Source: Croceicoccus ponticola (lineage in GTDB: Bacteria; Pseudomonadota; Alphaproteobacteria; Sphingomonadales; Sphingomonadaceae). From it: 64,000 nt of DNA. Position 1 is the first letter of the stretch; the number at the start of each line of letters is the position of its first letter. Shown here piece by piece: positions 57,211 through 64,000 of the stretch. The stretch lies in NCBI RefSeq assembly GCF_004004515.1, contig NZ_RXOL01000007.1, positions 55,195-119,194 on the forward strand, written 5' to 3'. Below the pieces are notes generated by a model that made no database searches, had not been told where the DNA came from, and saw nothing but the letters and a program-made list of their open reading frames with translations. Made by a program: the position numbers and the translations under genes.

Positions 57211-58104
57211 TTAGCGGCGGATGGCGAATGTCGCGGCCAGCCACTCATCGACGGGCACAGTCGCGGGTGAATCGCGACGACCGAGCATGGCGTTGAGCAG
57301 ATTGTGCCCCTCCATCCCACGACCGGGGAAGGCCATGACTTCGGCATCGGTCCCCTCACGTTCCAGCACATCGGCCAGCTTTTCGGCCTGCCTTTTCGCG
57401 TCGGGTCGCTCGACATGGATCATCAGAAATCGCCTGGCATCCTTGCCATCGGCGTGATGCACCGGCGACAGGGTTTCCTGCCGCCCTATCCGGTTCCCGA
57501 ACGCGAGTTGATAGCCAAAACCGAGCAACGGACCGGCATCGACGATCTGGCGCGGCACGTCATAGGCCGGACCGTCGAGCAGGACGACGCCGGCGATGTC
57601 GCGGGGCGAACGGTCGTGCGCGTCCAGATACGATGGATCGGTAGCCAATAATGCGGACAAGTGCGCACCGGCGCTATGCCCCATCAACACGATCCGGGTC
57701 GGATCGACACCCAGCTTGCGCGCATTCACCAATATGTCGTCCAGCGCGCTCGCCACGTCCTGCGCCTGTTGCTCGATCGTGACTTCGGGCAGCAGGCGAT
57801 AGTTGACGCTGACAAGGTTGTACCCCGCCTCGGTATAATGGCGGATCTTGGCCTGTCCGGTCGAATCGGACTTGTCGCCGCCTGCCCATGCGCCGCCGTG
57901 GACGAATACGATCGTGGGCAGCGCTTCGCCATCCCGCGACACCGCGGGATAGAAATCCATCCGTTGCAGACGATGGGAACCATATTCCAGTTCGGACGCC
58001 GCCTGCGTCGCGGCGGCGGCATTCGCGGCAACCGCGGGAGAGGGGGCGATGCCCTGAGCGGCCAGCACTGCAGAGGCCACGATTACGGTGATCTTTTTCG
58101 TCAT
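57211..58104 (-). CDS. secreted alpha/beta hydrolase (esterase/lipase)
   Basis: A 297-residue exported hydrolase. Its signal peptide ends near AVAA. The oxyanion motif [11 protein letters not shown] and the nucleophile elbow [11 protein letters not shown] are typical of the BD-FAE/hormone-sensitive-lipase branch; the acid and the His (GMEGHNLL) are also visible. It probably cleaves small esters in the periplasm. It is divergent from purA, with a 180-bp gap. Confidence 0.88.
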   Translation of the reverse strand: MTKKITVIVASAVLAAQGIAPSPAVAANAAAATQAASELEYGSHRLQRMDFYPAVSRDGEALPTIVFVHGGAWAGGDKSDSTGQAKIRHYTEAGYNLVSVNYRLLPEVTIEQQAQDVASALDDILVNARKLGVDPTRIVLMGHSAGAHLSALLATDPSYLDAHDRSPRDIAGVVLLDGPAYDVPRQIVDAGPLLGFGYQLAFGNRIGRQETLSPVHHADGKDARRFLMIHVERPDAKRQAEKLADVLEREGTDAEVMAFPGRGMEGHNLLNAMLGRRDSPATVPVDEWLAATFAIRR

Positions 58105-58150
58105 GTCGTGGTGGTTAGAGCATCGAACCTGTCGCTTGCCCGAACGGCGC

Positions 58151-58178
58151 TTGACTCGTGTTGCAGTGTCACTCTAAC
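58151..58178 (+). promoter_or_regulatory. candidate purA promoter
   Basis: TTGACT (58151-58156) and TCTAAC (58173-58178) with a 16-bp spacer lie about 107 nt before purA. The same TCTAAC occurs in inverse orientation at 58112-58117, suggesting back-to-back promoters for the esterase and purA. Pattern match only. Confidence 0.4.
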
Positions 58179-58284
58179 GCCCGCCCGCATTCGGGGCCAT
58201 CCGCGCCCTTTCGTCCATCCCGCGCACCGAGTCCTGTCGAAGGGTGCGCTGTGGATCCACCGGGCAGGGGGAAGGACTTTATCC

Positions 58285-59574
58285 ATGGCAAACGTGACCG
58301 TGATCGGCGCCCAGTGGGGCGACGAAGGCAAAGGCAAGATCGTCGACTGGCTGGCTAGCCGCGCGGACGCAGTCGTCCGCTTTCAGGGTGGGCATAATGC
58401 CGGTCACACGCTTGTCGTCGGCGATGTCACGTACAAGCTTTCGTTACTGCCTTCGGGCATCGTTACGGGCACCCTGTCTATCATCGGCAATGGTGTCGTG
58501 CTCGATCCCTGGGCCCTGAAGTCCGAGATCGAGAAGCTTGAAGGGCAAGGCGTCAGCATCAACGCGGAAAACTTTGCGATTGCCGACAACTGCCCGCTGA
58601 TCCTGCCGCTGCACCGCGATCTGGACGGGTTGCGCGAACAGGCGGCAGGTTCGGGCAAGATCGGCACGACCGGTCGCGGCATTGGCCCGGCGTATGAAGA
58701 CAAGGTCGGTCGCCGTGCGATCCGCGTCTGCGATCTTGCGCATCTGGATGATCTTGGCCCGCAGATCGACCGTCTTTGCGCGCATCACGATGCGCTGCGC
58801 GCCGGCTTCGGGCAAGACCCGGTCGACCGTGCCGCGCTGGTCGATGATCTGCGCAGCATCGCAGATTATGTGCTGCAATATGCGCAGCCCGTGTGGAAGC
58901 GGCTGAACAAGCTCCGCAAGGCGGGTGCACGCATCCTGTTCGAAGGGGCGCAAGGCGTTCTGCTCGACGTGGATCACGGCACTTATCCCTTCGTCACCAG
59001 TTCGAACACGGTCAGCGGCACCGCCGCCAGCGGTTCGGGCCTCGGTCCCAACAGCACCGGTTTCGTGCTGGGCATCGTAAAGGCGTACACGACGCGCGTC
59101 GGTTCCGGCCCTTTCCCGACCGAACTTTCGGACGAAGTCGGCCAGCGGCTTGGCGAACGGGGCCATGAATTCGGCACCGTCACCGGACGGCAGCGTCGCT
59201 GCGGCTGGTTCGATGCGGTGCTGGTTCGCCAGACCTGCTCGATCTCCGGCGTCACCGGCATCGCGTTGACCAAGCTCGACGTGCTCGACGGGTTCGAGAC
59301 GGTGAAGATTTGCACCGGCTATCGTCTCGATGGCAGGGTTCTCGACTACTTGCCCAGCCATGCGGCGGAACAGGCGCGGGTCGAACCCATCTACGAAGAG
59401 ATGGAAGGCTGGAAGGGCACGACCGCCGGCGCGCGTTCTTGGGCCGACCTGCCGGCACAGGCGATCAAGTACATCCAGCGCGTGCAGGAATTGATCGAAA
59501 CGCCCGTCGCGCTCGTTTCCACCAGCCCCGAGCGGGAGGATACGATCCTCGTGCGTGACCCCTTTCTCGACTGA
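58285..59574 (+). CDS. purA: adenylosuccinate synthetase
   Basis: Links IMP and aspartate with GTP in AMP synthesis. It has 429 residues starting [18 protein letters not shown], with D13 and H41 (GGHNAGHT) as catalytic residues and the conserved [25 protein letters not shown] and [16 protein letters not shown] precedes the ATG at 58285. The long upstream open frame is antisense to the esterase and is not coding. Confidence 0.98.
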   Translation: MANVTVIGAQWGDEGKGKIVDWLASRADAVVRFQGGHNAGHTLVVGDVTYKLSLLPSGIVTGTLSIIGNGVVLDPWALKSEIEKLEGQGVSINAENFAIADNCPLILPLHRDLDGLREQAAGSGKIGTTGRGIGPAYEDKVGRRAIRVCDLAHLDDLGPQIDRLCAHHDALRAGFGQDPVDRAALVDDLRSIADYVLQYAQPVWKRLNKLRKAGARILFEGAQGVLLDVDHGTYPFVTSSNTVSGTAASGSGLGPNSTGFVLGIVKAYTTRVGSGPFPTELSDEVGQRLGERGHEFGTVTGRQRRCGWFDAVLVRQTCSISGVTGIALTKLDVLDGFETVKICTGYRLDGRVLDYLPSHAAEQARVEPIYEEMEGWKGTTAGARSWADLPAQAIKYIQRVQELIETPVALVSTSPEREDTILVRDPFLD

Positions 59575-59592
59575 GCATTGACGTATCGTTTC

Positions 59593-59661
59593 AGGAACGA
59601 ATTGGAAACATGCTTGACTTGTTTCCAATTTGTTCCTTACCTGTTCTTGTTCTTGAACAGG
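59593..59661. promoter_or_regulatory. large palindrome plus second inverted repeat (regulator leader)
   Basis: Arms 59593-59610 and 59620-59637 (18 bp, one mismatch) read AGGAACGAATTGGAAACA and its reverse around a 9-bp centre containing TTGACT. A second inverted repeat follows: CCTGTTC (59640-59646) and GAACAGG (59655-59661), 8-bp spacer. The GGAAC/GTTCC element recurs throughout. The block lies between the purA stop and the regulator's ATG, 13 nt from the latter, and so could be its operator and promoter. It might also end purA transcription, but no T-run follows. Confidence 0.6.
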
Positions 59662-59674
59662 GGAGAACGATTCG

Positions 59675-60676
59675 ATGGCGCAGGTTGCAGAAGCATTTCG
59701 TTATGACGATGCTAACGGGGTGGCGGGCGCATCGCGCACGGCTGCGGCAAGCATCTCGATTTTCGCGGATCGCGATCCGGTGCGGTCGCGACTGGCGGAT
59801 CAGGCGCTCGAAACCGGGCTGATATTGCGGCAATCCGAACCGCTCTCTCGTTTGCTTGGCGAAGATGCGGTGGTGCTGGGCGACGTGATCATCGTCGATG
59901 CTCCGATTGTCGGGGCACAGCTTCTCGCGGCGCTGGCGCGGCTCGACATGCGGTCCGCCCGAAACGGCAGCCAGCTTATCGTATCGACTGGGGTGGATGC
60001 GATCGACGCGGTCTTCGGATGCGTCGATCAGTCTTGTGCCCAGATCCTGATCGCTCCCAACGATTGCGAACGGGCCCTTGCGTTGGGCACGGCACTGTCT
60101 CGCGTTCCGGTAGGCGCGGTGCACGAACTGTCGGGCGAAGACCGCCTTGCGCTCGTCCGCCTTACCGAACAGGTCCAGATGCTGGCACGCAAGATGGACG
60201 GATTTTCGGGCCAGGACGATCTTCTGCCGGGTGAGCGTGAAGGCGACAGCCGTGCAGTTCGGTCGCCGAACTTCGATTACATGGCTGCAGGCGTTTCCGT
60301 CATGCGGCAAGAATCGCAGGATAGCCCTTCCTTGCCCCGTCCGGCACTGGTGCGAGAGATCATCCGTCAACGTCAGCTACGCTCGCGCTTCTTCGACGAA
60401 GGGCTGTTCGCCGATCCGGCATGGGACATCCTGCTCGATCTCACCGCGGCAATAGCCGAAAGCAAGCAGGTCAGCGTATCGAGCCTGTGCATCGCCGCCT
60501 GCGTCCCGCCAACGACGGCGCTGCGCTGGATCAGCCAGATGACCGAAGCGGGCCTGCTCGACCGGGTGCAGGATCCCGAAGACCGCAGGCGCGCTTTCAT
60601 CGAATTGAGCGAGAAATCGGCAACGGCCATGGCGCAGTATTTCGAACGTCTGGACAACGGCGCTGCAGTGGTTTGA
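59675..60676 (+). CDS. winged-helix (MarR-like) regulator with probable pseudo-receiver
   Basis: A 333-residue regulator. The C-terminal 110 residues are a MarR-type winged helix (SVSSLCIAACVPPTTALRWI, then DPEDRRRAFIELSEK wing). The N-terminal half alternates beta strands and helices like a receiver domain (LGDVIIVDAPIVGAQLL; SQLIVSTGVDAIDAV; AQILIAPNDCERAL), but without the usual acidic pair, so it may be a pseudo-receiver that senses by binding or dimer exchange. GGGGAG is present upstream. The strong palindrome in its leader suggests autoregulation. Confidence 0.82.
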   Translation: MAQVAEAFRYDDANGVAGASRTAAASISIFADRDPVRSRLADQALETGLILRQSEPLSRLLGEDAVVLGDVIIVDAPIVGAQLLAALARLDMRSARNGSQLIVSTGVDAIDAVFGCVDQSCAQILIAPNDCERALALGTALSRVPVGAVHELSGEDRLALVRLTEQVQMLARKMDGFSGQDDLLPGEREGDSRAVRSPNFDYMAAGVSVMRQESQDSPSLPRPALVREIIRQRQLRSRFFDEGLFADPAWDILLDLTAAIAESKQVSVSSLCIAACVPPTTALRWISQMTEAGLLDRVQDPEDRRRAFIELSEKSATAMAQYFERLDNGAAVV

Positions 60677-60705
60677 TCGCATGAATGGATCGGTCGAGGC
60701 CAACC

Positions 60706-60731
60706 TGTAAAAAAGGCATGCGCGATGCCTT
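60706..60731 (-). terminator. minus-strand intrinsic terminator upstream of tRNA-Ser
   Basis: AAGGCAT (60713-60719) and ATGCCTT (60725-60731) form a 7-bp stem with a 5-bp loop. Read on the minus strand it is followed by six T residues (60714-60709), the classical arrangement. It would stop leftward transcripts from the recombinase side before they run into the regulator gene. Confidence 0.6.
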
Positions 60732-60781
60732 GCCATAATCCCACCCTGCCGCTAGTCCGCGCCATCTGCCGTCAGGCATGC

Positions 60782-60872
60782 GGAGCGGTGGCCGAGTGGT
60801 CGATGGCGCACGCCTGGAAAGTGTGTATACGGTAACCCCGTATCGTGGGTTCGAATCCCACCCGCTCCGCCA
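60782..60872 (+). tRNA. tRNA-Ser (GGA anticodon)
   Basis: Acceptor stem GGAGCGG (60782-60788) pairs with CCGCTCC (60862-60868), discriminator G and encoded CCA at 60870-60872. The anticodon GGA is at 60816-60818. There is a long variable arm (class II tRNA) and a T arm with GTTCGAATC. It reads UCC and UCU codons. It forms the left border of the mobile module, and tRNA genes are common integration targets. Confidence 0.96.
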
Positions 60873-61264
60873 CGCACCCCCAGCACTCGTCTCTGCCTAC
60901 AGGCACCCTGCGCAAGGGCGCGTAACAGGCGGGCTTGCGCGTGCCAATCCGTAACGGCGCAAGAAGAGGCGGCCGTCTCCGGCGCAATCAGGCGGGTATT
61001 CACAGGCCGGTCTCCGGGCGGATAGCCATCGGTTCGGTTTCCCTGTTTAACAGGGAAAGAACAGGGAAAATCGTGCATTCGGGGCGAAAAACAGGCCGAG
61101 TCCGGTGCTTTTGGGCGACCTTCTCTGCCATAAAACCGCGTCTTATCAGTGGGTTGTAGACCGGTTTTCGGGTTTCCCTGTTATTCGCCGGAACAGGCTA
61201 TTTATTCGGCCATAACAGGGAGCTTAACCGCCAGAACAGGGCCTGATACTCGGCATAACAGGGA
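60873..61264. repeat. AACAGGG repeat field between tRNA-Ser and recombinase
   Basis: 392 bp without a gene. It holds many copies of AACAGG(G): a perfect palindrome TTTCCCTGTT-T-AACAGGGAAA (61038-61058), another forward copy at 61060-61069, AACAGG at 60924 and 61090, a reverse copy TTTCCCTGTT at 61173-61182, and four forward copies at 61192, 61214, 61235 and 61257, spaced 22, 21 and 22 bp. The last ends right at the recombinase stop codon. The regular spacing (two helical turns) suggests protein binding on one DNA face, for example the recombinase or an accessory factor at an attachment site. This is inferred. Confidence 0.6.
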
Positions 61265-62854
61265 TCAACTTCGAGTTGGCCAATCCAGCATATTGCGTTG
61301 TGCCGACCAGTCCAGTGGAAGGGCCATTCCGATCAACGTCTGCAGGTTGAGCCCGGGCGGCTGGCGCCCTTCGATGATGCTGCGCTGGATGTCGGGGGCG
61401 AGGAAAGCAAGCCGCAGGATCTTGCGATCATAGGGCGAGACGGGCGCAGCGCGGATCACCGGCATGCCGGTCCGATCGCGCTCGACCATGCGATGGGCCT
61501 TGCGCAGGGCTTCGACCAGCGTTGCATCGGGCCGGGGCGAGGAACGACTGCCAGCGATGACCATGCGGCGTCCGCCGCGCAAGGGCAGTGCGAGCGGCAG
61601 GAAGGCGATGCAGGATTGTGTGGCGGCGTGGATAATGCGCTCACCGTCCTGCAGTCGCCCGGCGATCTGTCTGGCATGCTTGCCGGGTAGCTCAAGCTCG
61701 AACCCGCCATCGGCCAACCGCGCCTTGCGGGTTACGTCGAGCGGCGTGTCGGTGTTGGGCAGCCATCGCATGATCGCCTCGGTCAAGATCCGCTCGATCT
61801 TGGGCGCCGGCAGGCGCTGGACGCGGTCGTCCCGATTTGATGGCATGCCCTGCTGCAAGGATGCCGAGACATAGTAACGATAGGCCTTGCCCGACTTGCC
61901 GCGCGAGAAGGTCGGACTCATTGCTTCGCCAGCGGCATCGAAGAGTTTGCCAACAAGCGGCGCCCTGACGATGCGGTGATCGGCAGCGGCATGATGCCGG
62001 CGGGCATTGGCATCGAGCATGGCCTGCACGCGCTCGAACAAGTCCTGATCGACGATGGCATCGTGCTCGCCCTCGTGGACCTGCTGCTTGTGCACGATTA
62101 GACCGAGATATAGGCGGTTGCGTAGCAGGTGGAACAATGCGCCGCGGCTGAAGGGGGTACCGCCCAGGATCGTGCCTTTCGCGGTAACGCGCTGCTTCGA
62201 GCAAATACCCGCATCGACAAGCTCGCGCTGCAGCGCATGGACCGAGCCCAAGGCGAGGTAGCGGGTGAAGATATGTCGCACCGTTGCCGCTTCGGCGTCA
62301 TGGACGAGGAGCTTGCGCGTACCGGCAGCGGGCAGATCATAGCCCAAGGGCACCAGCCCACCCATCCACAGGCCCTTGGCCTTCGACGCCGCGATCTTGT
62401 CGCGGATACGCTCACCGGTCACTTCGCGCTCGAACTGGGCGAACGACAAGAGGACGTTGAGCATCAGCCGTCCCATCGAGTTGGTGGTATTGAACGACTG
62501 GGTGACCGAGACGAAGCTGCAGTTCGCCTTCTCGAAGATCTCGACGATGCGCGAGAAGTCGGTGAGCGAACGGGTCAGCCGGTCGATTTTGTAGACCACG
62601 ACGATGTCGATCAATCCGGCCGCAATATCGGCGAGCAGTTGCCTGAGCCCGGGCCGGTCCATGGTCCCGCCCGAATAGCCGCCATCGTTGTAATGGGCTG
62701 GCAGCAAGGTCCAGCCTTCGCTGGTCTGGCTCTTGATATAGGCTTCGGACGCCTCGCGCTGGGCGTCGAGGCTGTTGAACGATTGCTCCAATCCTTCGTC
62801 CGAACTTTTGCGGGTGTAGATTGCGCAGCGCAGGACTTTCCTGTCCTTGCTCAT
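61265..62854 (-). CDS. large serine recombinase (site-specific)
   Basis: A 529-residue recombinase. The N-terminal resolvase domain (about 8-155) has nucleophile S17 in IYTRKSSDEG, and KIDRLTRSLTDF and GRLMLNVLLSFAQFERE are typical. A recombinase domain (about 165-260, PLGYDLPAAGTRKLLVHD) and a zinc-ribbon-like/coiled C-terminal region follow, although the usual four Cys of the zinc ribbon are not evident (HHAAADHRIVRAPLVGKLFDA occupies that place). Large serine recombinases integrate elements between short att sites. Its ATG overlaps the DUF2924 stop (ATGA). Confidence 0.92.
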   Translation of the reverse strand: MSKDRKVLRCAIYTRKSSDEGLEQSFNSLDAQREASEAYIKSQTSEGWTLLPAHYNDGGYSGGTMDRPGLRQLLADIAAGLIDIVVVYKIDRLTRSLTDFSRIVEIFEKANCSFVSVTQSFNTTNSMGRLMLNVLLSFAQFEREVTGERIRDKIAASKAKGLWMGGLVPLGYDLPAAGTRKLLVHDAEAATVRHIFTRYLALGSVHALQRELVDAGICSKQRVTAKGTILGGTPFSRGALFHLLRNRLYLGLIVHKQQVHEGEHDAIVDQDLFERVQAMLDANARRHHAAADHRIVRAPLVGKLFDAAGEAMSPTFSRGKSGKAYRYYVSASLQQGMPSNRDDRVQRLPAPKIERILTEAIMRWLPNTDTPLDVTRKARLADGGFELELPGKHARQIAGRLQDGERIIHAATQSCIAFLPLALPLRGGRRMVIAGSRSSPRPDATLVEALRKAHRMVERDRTGMPVIRAAPVSPYDRKILRLAFLAPDIQRSIIEGRQPPGLNLQTLIGMALPLDWSAQRNMLDWPTRS

Positions 62855-63261
62855 GCGCCTTCTCGCAGGCCAAAAAAGCGCGGGCCGTTCCAGCGGCTGC
62901 CCGCAATCGCGGTGGCTGCTGCCGACAGGCTCGGAAACACCCGATCCTCCCAGCGGAACCCCGCTTCCTCGACCACCACGGTGACTTCGCGGCCCTTCCA
63001 GCTGCGGGTGAGCCGGGCACCGATCCCGAGATGCTGCCCTTCAGGCGCTACCGCACCAGTGCGGGACAGCGCGCGGCGTGTCTCGCGATCGATCCCGCCG
63101 CACGCGTCGGCCTGCGCGCGCCAGGCCAGGAGCATGCGCAGGATGGGTTCGGAGCGTAAAGGAGGCGGCGCGCCATAGCGTCGCCTCCAGAAGACACGCA
63201 GGGCCTCGATATCCATCTGCTCGATTGCGGCCACCTGCCGTGTCACATCCTTGTCGGTCAC
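62851..63261 (-). CDS. DUF2924 domain protein
   Basis: A 136-residue protein with the DUF2924 pattern: an N-terminal helical IEQMDIEALRVFWRRRYGAPPP, then ILRMLLAWRAQADACGG and a C-terminal LTRSWKGREVTVVVEEAGFRWEDRVFPSLSAAATAIAGSRWNGPRFFGL. It starts at GTG 63261 (overlap GTGA with DUF3489) and its stop overlaps the recombinase start (ATGA). The family is typically found beside serine recombinases, but its role is unknown; assisting recombination or control is a guess. Confidence 0.88.
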   Translation of the reverse strand: MTDKDVTRQVAAIEQMDIEALRVFWRRRYGAPPPLRSEPILRMLLAWRAQADACGGIDRETRRALSRTGAVAPEGQHLGIGARLTRSWKGREVTVVVEEAGFRWEDRVFPSLSAAATAIAGSRWNGPRFFGLREGA

Positions 63262-63548
63262 GACGGCAGGCTCGCACGATAACGGCGCAGGCCGTCGATT
63301 TTGTCCGAGGTGATGACGAGCCCGCGCTTCTTCTTGAGTGCGCCGGCCATGGCGCCGCGCACCGAGTGCTGCTGCCAGCCTGTTGCGGCAACCATGTCGG
63401 CGATGGTGGCCCCACCCTGGCGGCTCAGCAGATCCTGCAACTGATCAAGGTGGGATGGTTCTTTGGCCGGAGCAGCCACGGCTCCTTCCGGTTGTGGCTC
63501 GCGGGCCATGCGCCGCGGGCGGCGCTTGCTGGGTGTATCCTGGGTCAT
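63258..63548 (-). CDS. DUF3489 domain protein
   Basis: A 96-residue protein with a basic, Pro-rich N-terminus (SKRRPRRMAREP) and a winged-helix-like DUF3489 domain (LDQLQDLLSRQGGATIADMVAATGWQQHSVRGAMAGALKKKRGLVI). The HTH-like pattern suggests DNA binding, perhaps at the repeats near the recombinase gene or its own promoter. It is the first gene of the three-gene module. Start is ATG 63548; the other side of the 199-bp upstream region leads to the ParB-like gene. Confidence 0.88.
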   Translation of the reverse strand: MTQDTPSKRRPRRMAREPQPEGAVAAPAKEPSHLDQLQDLLSRQGGATIADMVAATGWQQHSVRGAMAGALKKKRGLVITSDKIDGLRRYRASLPS

Positions 63549-63747
63549 GTGGTTCTTCCGGTTGCTGCGGGCGACAAAATGGCCGCCGCTACCGGCACGA
63601 GCCCGGCGTGCCGGGCGTGAACAGCAATGCTCAGGTTTACGGCACAGTCCAGTCGAAATTCCCGGGATTTGCGCGTTGCCGGATTATCCACGGGTTGAGG
63701 ATGGCGTATCCTTTTTGAACATGCTTCGTTCCTGTATAGTTCCAGGC

Positions 63748-64000
63748 ATGGAATCGTCGCCCATGGAGGCAGCCCAAGCTGCCCATCGCCCGCTCACGGT
63801 CGTCTACAAGCCGATCGAAAGCCTGACCCCCGATCCTCGCAATGCGCGCACACATCCCAAGCGCCAGATCGAGCAGATCGTCGCCTCGATCCGCGCCTTC
63901 GGGTTCACCAATCCGATCCTCACCGATCCGCAAGGCAACTTGATCGCCGGGCACGGCCGATTGCGGGCGGCCAAGGCAATGGACCTTGCCGAGGTGCCGG
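63748..64000 (+). CDS. ParB-like nuclease-domain protein (3' end outside window)
   Basis: The first 84 residues of a protein with a ParB N-terminal domain: VYKPIESLTPDPRNARTHPK, then FGFTNPILTD and the core motif LIAGHGRLRAAKAM. In many mobile elements this domain is fused to a DNA methyltransferase; the fusion cannot be checked because the window ends. The start is ATG 63748; in-frame ATGs at 63721 and 63763 are possible. It is divergent from the DUF3489-DUF2924-recombinase module, with 199 bp between. Confidence 0.85.
   Translation, partial: MESSPMEAAQAAHRPLTVVYKPIESLTPDPRNARTHPKRQIEQIVASIRAFGFTNPILTDPQGNLIAGHGRLRAAKAMDLAEVP

Noticed and set aside
60873..61264. CRISPR array
   Set aside because: Repeats are only 6-10 bp, imperfect, partly inverted and spaced 11-80 bp, and there are no cas genes.

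Overview
The window is about 64 kb of GC-rich DNA (low-to-mid 60s percent by eye) from an alphaproteobacterium, most likely a member of the Sphingomonadales. Supporting signs are the atpHA order of the F1 operon, the rpmF-plsX-fabH-ihfA-merR cluster, the serC-serA-(CMD)-hisZ-purA neighbourhood, HisZ itself, an aerobic-type CobT cobaltochelatase subunit, a FATGUY-like single-domain response regulator and frequent GTG/TTG starts. The species cannot be fixed from sequence alone. Almost all of the window is ordinary, tightly packed chromosomal backbone.

Layout: 1-1672 end of the F1-ATPase operon (atpH, atpA cut by the window edge), read leftwards. 1903-9480 an envelope serine protease, Ada, a CPBP protease, PriA, a Tat lipoprotein and a small transaldolase. 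9500-13545 cobT, a nitroreductase and cysS. 13546-15884 a BrkB-type membrane protein behind two small genes, divergent from an S24/LexA-like repressor with a repeat-rich shared promoter. 15982-20042 an MBL hydrolase, rpmF, plsX, fabH, ihfA and a MerR regulator. 20099-25260 a SixA-like phosphatase coupled to a DinG-type helicase, an unknown protein, a thermonuclease and a response regulator. 25406-33677 DsbD, a UbiH-type hydroxylase, the hemC-hemD-mitofilin-like operon and divergent tsaD-gpsA. 33674-41325 a flippase, an OmpA-domain protein, a 58-residue membrane peptide and an H3TH protein, then a lipoprotein, an S10 peptidase and UvrB.

42147-47123 is the most unusual chromosomal block. It holds an alpha/beta hydrolase, a circularly permuted ATP-grasp ligase, an alpha-E protein, a transglutaminase-like protease and an Anbu proteasome-type peptidase. 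The last starts at TTG and has T1/D17/K32 in place. The parts suggest that a peptide or amide bond is made and then cut, but substrate and product are not known. Directly downstream is a FixJ-type regulator whose receiver lacks several switch residues, with a 12-bp direct repeat in its leader.

47967-49793 carries a GDT1/UPF0016 manganese exporter behind what looks like a yybP-ykoY manganese riboswitch, then a META-like lipoprotein. 50719-59574 is the serine/histidine/purine stretch (serC with a two-hairpin leader that encloses its ribosome-binding site, serA with a clear terminator, hisZ, purA), with an extensin-like protein, a CMD protein, an aldo/keto reductase and an esterase. 59675-60676 encodes a winged-helix regulator with a probable pseudo-receiver, preceded by a very strong palindrome.

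From tRNA-Ser(GGA) at 60782-60872 to the right edge the content changes to a mobile module. An intergenic field of AACAGGG repeats, four of them spaced 21-22 bp, is followed by a large serine recombinase, DUF2924 and DUF3489 genes overlapping by 4 nt, and a divergent ParB-like gene cut by the window end.
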